Shown here: piece after piece, positions 59,449-64,000 of the stretch
Numbering within the stretch: position 1 is the stretch's first letter
Layout: each line of letters starts with the position of its first letter
Origin: Capniomyces stellatus
Lineage: Eukaryota > Kickxellomycota > Harpellomycetes > Harpellales > Legeriomycetaceae
Assembly: GCA_001661515.1 (NCBI GenBank)
Contig: LUVW01000033.1
Location: 124,001-188,000 of the forward strand
Direction: 5' to 3'
DNA length: 64,000 nt
Translations under genes and position numbers: made by a program
Notes under the pieces: generated by a model
The model's input: only the letters and a program-made list of their open reading frames with translations
What the model was told of the DNA's origin: nothing
Databases searched by the model: none

Positions 59449-61237
59449 TATTATTACTCTTTCTTTTTTCCCTTCTTTACCGTCAATCTATTGTTTATTT
59501 CCTTTTTTCCTCTTTCTACTTTTTATTCCTTTCGCCGTTTTTCTTGCTCTTTTTCTTTCTTTTATCCTTCAATCTCCTTTTTTTTTCCTACTTTATCCCA
59601 AATTTTATCTGGTAAAACACTCTCTCTTCAAATTCCCTACATTAACTTGAATTTATAAATTTTCTCGATTTTTTTTTATTTATCTTTTAATTTCACTTCA
59701 AACCATCTTGTATTTCGTATTTCAACATTCAATTAGCAATGGCCCAGTTTTGCTTTGGAAAATCACCCTTTGATTTACAAATCCTCGCTACTATTATCCA
59801 ATGACTTTTTCATTCCGCCATTGTTGTTGCCCTTTTGTTGCCATTTCTTCACCTAATTGCTTCCCTAAAACCAATGCCCACTATTCAAACTCCATTACAC
59901 CTTGACCACTCCAACTACAATCCACAGCTGCATATACACCATTCCTCTCACCCTTTCTCCCCTCTTCCCTCACCCTCCCATTCCCAATTTCTTTTTTTTT
60001 TTGAGCTATTATTACGTTGACCCTCCTTTCTACCAACACACATTCACATGAAATATCAAAGCCTCTCTCATCCAAGTCAACTTACTGACTTTCACATTCC
60101 TTCCAAACCAGTTTAAATCACAAAACCTGTGTTACCGGCTATTATATTCTCCGTCCTGTGTTGCCTACTCTTCTCTTTATTGTTTTTTTTCCACTGCCCA
60201 CAACACAATAGAGTTGACAAAGAATTCCATGTCTTAATTTGGATCCGCATTTGGCTCAAGCAAGTTTAACCCAAATTAGACTTTATCAAGTATTCGTTAA
60301 GAAGAGAAAAAAAAATCTCGAAATGGACAACCCACTTGAATCCTGTTTGCCTAATGTTTATAGGTCTTGGATTTTAACGTATCAAGGCTAGATTTGTATA
60401 TCAATCTAACCGGCACAATTAATCTCGTTTTGTATCAAGTACTAAATCAACTAACCTGTTCAGGAAAAAAAAAAAAATTAAAGCCCAGCTCATATGGTTG
60501 ATTGGCTTGCGCTTCAAATCTACCAAATACCATTCGGTGATAAGTTTGTTATAGGCCATTTTGAACGTAGAAAGTAAACGCACGGTTTGTAAGCAATCGT
60601 CAGATAACTTGACTGGGTGGCGTGCTTTATCGATGACACGGGCATGAGATCCATTTGAGGTTGCAACGCCTTTAAAAAAAATACAACCTTTTATACTTGA
60701 TGATCAAACCTAACTTTTTCTTTTTTTTCTCATTTTAAATAATAACAGTGTTAATAAAACACCGACTACATGGATATTTTGCCTCACTAAAATATTTGCA
60801 GTTATCAGTATCAACACTGATATCAGTGGCACCCACTACTTTTTTTTTTAAATATATATATATACAAACCGAGTAACTATAGAGTTATGAAATACAATAA
60901 AGAAAAAGAATAAGAAGAAAGGATATTAAGAATAAAGAGAAAGAATACACTTTGCATATTTGGATGGCCATCCAAATAGCCTATGCCCAGGGAATACTGC
61001 ACTGCGGTTGCCATCAATCCAAAAATAAATAAAAAAAAGGTTTGATTATTTTGGAAAAAAAAAAAGTTGTGAAATGGGCATGTATATAAAGCGAGAAAGA
61101 ATAACCTACTTGGTTTTTTTATTTTTTTTTAAAAAAAAATACAATACTTGCATCTTTTTTCAGAGTACACTTTATCGAAGAGCTAATCGGCAAAGAACTG
61201 ATACTAACTTTGACCACTATAATTGCGCAAATCCGCC
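59449..61237. other. Intergenic region with an unexplained coding-like stretch
   Basis: Mostly C/T-rich or AT-rich DNA. Two minus-strand pieces at about 60455-60680 and 60950-61035 have balanced composition and open frames; see the separate entry. A TATA-like tatatatata tract lies at about 60853. No confident gene. Confidence 0.45.
60455..61035 (-). other. Possible unrecognised two-exon coding segment
   Basis: On the minus strand, 61010-60947 reads MATAVQYSLGIGYLDGHPN and could be spliced at a GTGTAT donor to an acceptor AAAG ending near 60670. The phases match, and the frame then reads SHARVIDKARHPVKLSDD, TFKMAYNKLITEWYLVDL and NHMSWAL. Composition is clearly less AT-rich than around it. 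I do not recognise the family, and the downstream end is unclear because the frame runs into a T-rich stretch. It could be part of a small gene or a remnant. Confidence 0.35.
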
Positions 61238-62482
61238 ATGTTTATTAAACCAACCATAAGCCTGATTGCCTTGTGTATTGCATCAAGTGCTGCTTCTTTA
61301 CCCGGCAACACACCTAAACCAAGTTCTATATACTTTGACGAAAATGCTGTTTCTAAACACATCAAATTGAGCAGCGTATTAGGGTTTGATATCATTGGCG
61401 TTCCAGAGTACCACAACCTGGTAAACGTAGCGGTTTTGGACTTTAGTGATGTGTATAATACCGAGCACTTTTGTCTCGGTGTTGTTGTTGAAAGCAGAAG
61501 AATCATCGTATCTACCGCATGTTTTCAGAATAAAGCAATAAGCAATTCTTATGGCTTTGCTAAAGGATATTCCAACATCCTTCACGCCGTCAAAGTTTAC
61601 GAGTTTAAAGACGGCGAGTATATTTACAAAAGTAAAGGTAAATGCTTGATTTTTTTTTTTTATTATTGAAATATAAATGCTAAATTTGGCTTTTTAGATT
61701 TAGTTGTAGCTTTGGGCTAAATCAATGAACCCTGGAAATTGTTGGTAATAACTGTGATTTTATTTGCAATAGACCGACTAAGCGTGAATAGATTGTTAAA
61801 TAAGCCTGTGAAGCGTATAATTAGCATGCACATTGGTCCAATAATGGGCATCACCGCCAGTGGTAAAATGGTAATATTTTCTCAGTACGTGATTTTAATA
61901 GTTGATAAATACAGAGGAGAGGTTTTTAAAAAACACGCTGTTATTCACGCTGGTCATGTAATTGACAAGAACAACTTGCTCCAGTTTGACTACAGTTCAA
62001 ACGAAGCCGCGAAATGTTCTAAAGAAGTTGGAACTAGCCTCAACACGGGAAAAAGCGTCAATGTTGCAAACTGTTTCAGCTTTTCCAACTCCAAAACGTC
62101 TACAAAATACTTCTCGCCTGCCACAAATCCGTTTGACGAACAGGTAAAGTTTATTCCCAGTAATGTAAACTTGCAAAAATTCTTATCCTCAGAAAACGCG
62201 CTTGGAGCTAGTAGCTCCAAGTGCGTTTTAAAAAAAATATTCAAAAGACGTATCACTGTGGTGCCGATGGGAAGCGTTTTCTTTGTCAAACGGCTATTGA
62301 ACACTGGCAGTTCTGGCCAGAATAAGCAAAAATTTGCACTGGATTTTCTTGGGATAAGCCAATTTGTAAACTGCGACATTGATGGCGGAGAGTATCAATG
62401 CAGCTACGTGATCTACCCGATAGACGCTTACCCTTGGATTAGTGAGAATATCAATTTCCATTTGAATTCAGCTTCAAACTGA
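61238..62482 (+). CDS. Secreted trypsin-like (S1) protein, probably inactive
   Basis: Two exons, 61238-61637 and 61773-62482, give 369 residues. A signal peptide (MFIKPTISLIALCIASSAAS) precedes a chymotrypsin-fold-like domain. FCLGVVVESRRIIVSTACF (C79 to C95) aligns residue for residue with the CGGSLI...AAHC block of trypsins, keeping both cysteines but with Ala94 where the catalytic His belongs. Near the end, TGSSGQ stands at the place of GDSGGP, followed by LDFLGISQFVNC, then YVIYPIDAYPWISENI, like the terminal helix of trypsins. A pseudoprotease is the likely reading. The family assignment is by motif spacing only. The long middle part is Lys/Asn/Ser-rich and divergent. Confidence 0.6.
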
Positions 62483-63340
62483 GACTCAAATACAGCTTCG
62501 GATATGCTCATACAGTAGCACAAAGCCAGATGAGGTTCAATGTATAGGTATGGTTGATTCTGTATCTAAAACTCGATTGTGTTTTTTGAATACATTCCGT
62601 TATCTATATGCCAATCTAGTTTTATTTACGTTGAAATGAGGCTTTGGTGCCGAAATGTGCAGAAATGGAATATACTTAATTAATGACACGTTATTATAAA
62701 GAAAAATAGCATCTTGTATCAAAAAATATATGTAAAAAAAAAGTGAGTAGATGCTTTTTAGACTTGATCTATTTTGGACTAAAAAAATTTCTGTGCCTAC
62801 TTTAATAAAAGAGAGGAAAAGGTTAATAGAATTTGGTAATTTCGGGTCTAGACTCGACGGTCTTTGAGGAAATTAGAGTGGTGGTGATAATTAAATTTGG
62901 GGTTGATCTTGAAAGCTGATGAGTAATGTTTTAAAAAAAAAAGCTATTTTTGTGACAACTTGGAAAGTTGATGCATTGGATTTAAAGGTTTAGGGACAAG
63001 TGGTATGTTGTCTGAGAATAAGCGTCTATCTGAGCTCCAGATACTCAAGTTTGAGCTAGGAGTTATAACAAACTAAAATGTATAAAAGCACAGGGAGATT
63101 TGCAAAGCTCGCCACCATTACCATTTTTGTTTTACTCTGCAATATACTTGAATACGAAGTTTTGGCGAGATATCTGTTTTAACGATTTTTTACGTTTATT
63201 GATAAGGTTTTTTTATAACCAGAACAGTCTGCTTTATTATTGTTTTCTTTTTTTAAAAGAAAGGAGAGGAAAGAAGTGATACTGGACAAGAACTTTGGCT
63301 GATAACAGAGTAATTGGTGTATTTTTTTTTTTTTGGAGAA
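62483..63340. other. Intergenic DNA
   Basis: AT-rich spacer with poly-A and poly-T runs. A pyrimidine/poly-T stretch precedes the next start codon. No gene was seen. Confidence 0.5.
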
Positions 63341-64000
63341 ATGCATTGTTATAGTACGAGGTATCTGCTTGAGGTTTTGGGGCCAAATGGGCTGATGTAT
63401 AGAGTACACCCTGATGTGATAAAGTTTATCGAGTCGAAAACGCGATTTTCTTGGCAAGAGTTGGCGATATTCAACGAGATAATGGTGCTGTGTCTTTGTA
63501 CAAGGTTAGAGTACTTTGATGGCCATCGGAAGTTGCTAGAAAGAAACTACAAGAACAGGAGGTTTGATGTGGAAAAGACGGTTCGGGTAGCGAAAAAGTT
63601 GAAGAGCGAGATATTTTCCATCTGCCATCAGCTGTTGGCGCTGTTGAACCACAATGACCTGGTGTATAATGGGGAAATAAAGTCGAGGGTTGTTGCGTGT
63701 AGATATTATGGAGACGTGTATATGTATTTGGGAGAGATTGAGAGTGGAGCAAACAAGATGGTTTATTACAAGAAATCAATAGAGTATTTCAATAAAGGAA
63801 TTGGGATTGCATCGGAGGATTACAAGGAAACCAAACCGACACTTCTTGTGATTACAAAAAAACTAACGGATCTGTACCAGTTCAGTCTGTTTAACCCAAC
63901 AAGAGCATACGAGGTGTGTAACAAGATACTGAAGAGCATTAAAAACCTAGAAGAGTTTGAAGCAGCAAACAACACGAGCGGTGAGATAATAATGATAAAG
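63341..64000 (+). CDS. Second divergent 14-3-3-like protein (3' end cut by window)
   Basis: A frame from ATG at 63341 stays open for 220 codons to the window edge. It follows the 14-3-3 helix plan: AIFNEIMVLCLCTRLEYF (helix 3 region), KKLKSEIFSICHQLLALLN, then RYYGDVYMYLGEIESG at the place of MKGDYYRYLAE, KPTLLVITKKLTDLYQFSLF like PIRLGLALNFSVFYYE, and AYEVCNKILKSI with EFEAANNTSGEIIMIK like the family's penultimate helix. The phosphopeptide-contacting Arg is Met128 here, and the helix-3 Lys/Arg pair is not clearly kept. It resembles the gene at 39113 in kind but is not closely similar. The remaining C-terminal helix lies beyond the window. Confidence 0.6.
   Translation, partial: MHCYSTRYLLEVLGPNGLMYRVHPDVIKFIESKTRFSWQELAIFNEIMVLCLCTRLEYFDGHRKLLERNYKNRRFDVEKTVRVAKKLKSEIFSICHQLLALLNHNDLVYNGEIKSRVVACRYYGDVYMYLGEIESGANKMVYYKKSIEYFNKGIGIASEDYKETKPTLLVITKKLTDLYQFSLFNPTRAYEVCNKILKSIKNLEEFEAANNTSGEIIMIK

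Noticed and set aside
1..64000. Reassignment of TAG as a sense codon, suggested by the CAP gene
   Set aside because: TAG is the natural stop at the ends of the hydrolase, CDK11 and other genes with family-matching C-termini, so the code is standard; only local readthrough remains possible.

Overview
This window is a nuclear segment of an AT-rich, intron-bearing eukaryote, most likely a fungus. The evidence is spliceosomal introns (GTAAGT-like donors, a few GC-AG), a canonical EF-1alpha carrying the ~12-residue insert shared by animals and fungi, and a YME2/RNA12 gene, a family known mainly from fungi. High AT content, many introns and LINE remnants would suit an early-diverging lineage such as the Kickxellomycotina, but that placement is inference. 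Two single-n positions inside homopolymers (poly-A near 25975, poly-G near 40264) show that this is an assembled scaffold.

Region 1 (1-7.6 kb) is a head-to-tail array of four minus-strand type II membrane glycosyltransferase-like genes. At least 3,128 bp is duplicated with a 4,088-bp period. The copies lose identity inside a coding sequence, so the paired genes share a 3' half but have different 5' halves. About 2.3 kb of gene-free AT-rich DNA follows.

Region 2 (9.9-22.7 kb) holds housekeeping genes: YME2 (8 exons, +), RPL12/uL11 (-), an alpha/beta hydrolase (6 exons, +) and GTR1/RagA (8 exons, -). Region 3 (22.7-31 kb) contains TEF1 with a 5'-UTR intron, a 5'-truncated LINE end, and two solo LINE 3' tails, one of them only 32 bp long between perfect 10-bp target-site duplications. 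Region 4 (31-40 kb) holds a secreted CAP/PR-1 gene with four in-frame TAGs, CDK11 (PITSLRE), RPL32, a decayed LINE reverse transcriptase, and a divergent 14-3-3-like gene.

Region 5 (42-60 kb) is dense with regulatory and trafficking genes: GID4 (+), VPS54 (+), a MAP kinase kinase (+), ICP55 (-) and the SCYL2-type pseudokinase SCY1 family member (-). Region 6 (60-64 kb) holds an unexplained coding-like minus-strand stretch, a secreted trypsin-like protein that lacks its catalytic histidine, and the 5' part of a second divergent 14-3-3-like gene cut by the window end.

Exon joins were worked out by hand from splice signals, reading phase and protein family fit; in every complete spliced gene the exon lengths sum to a multiple of three. 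No tRNA, rRNA or CRISPR array was recognised. There is no operon logic here; the genes act in separate processes (translation, TORC1 signalling, GARP and clathrin trafficking, GID ubiquitin ligase, MAPK signalling, mitochondrial quality control).
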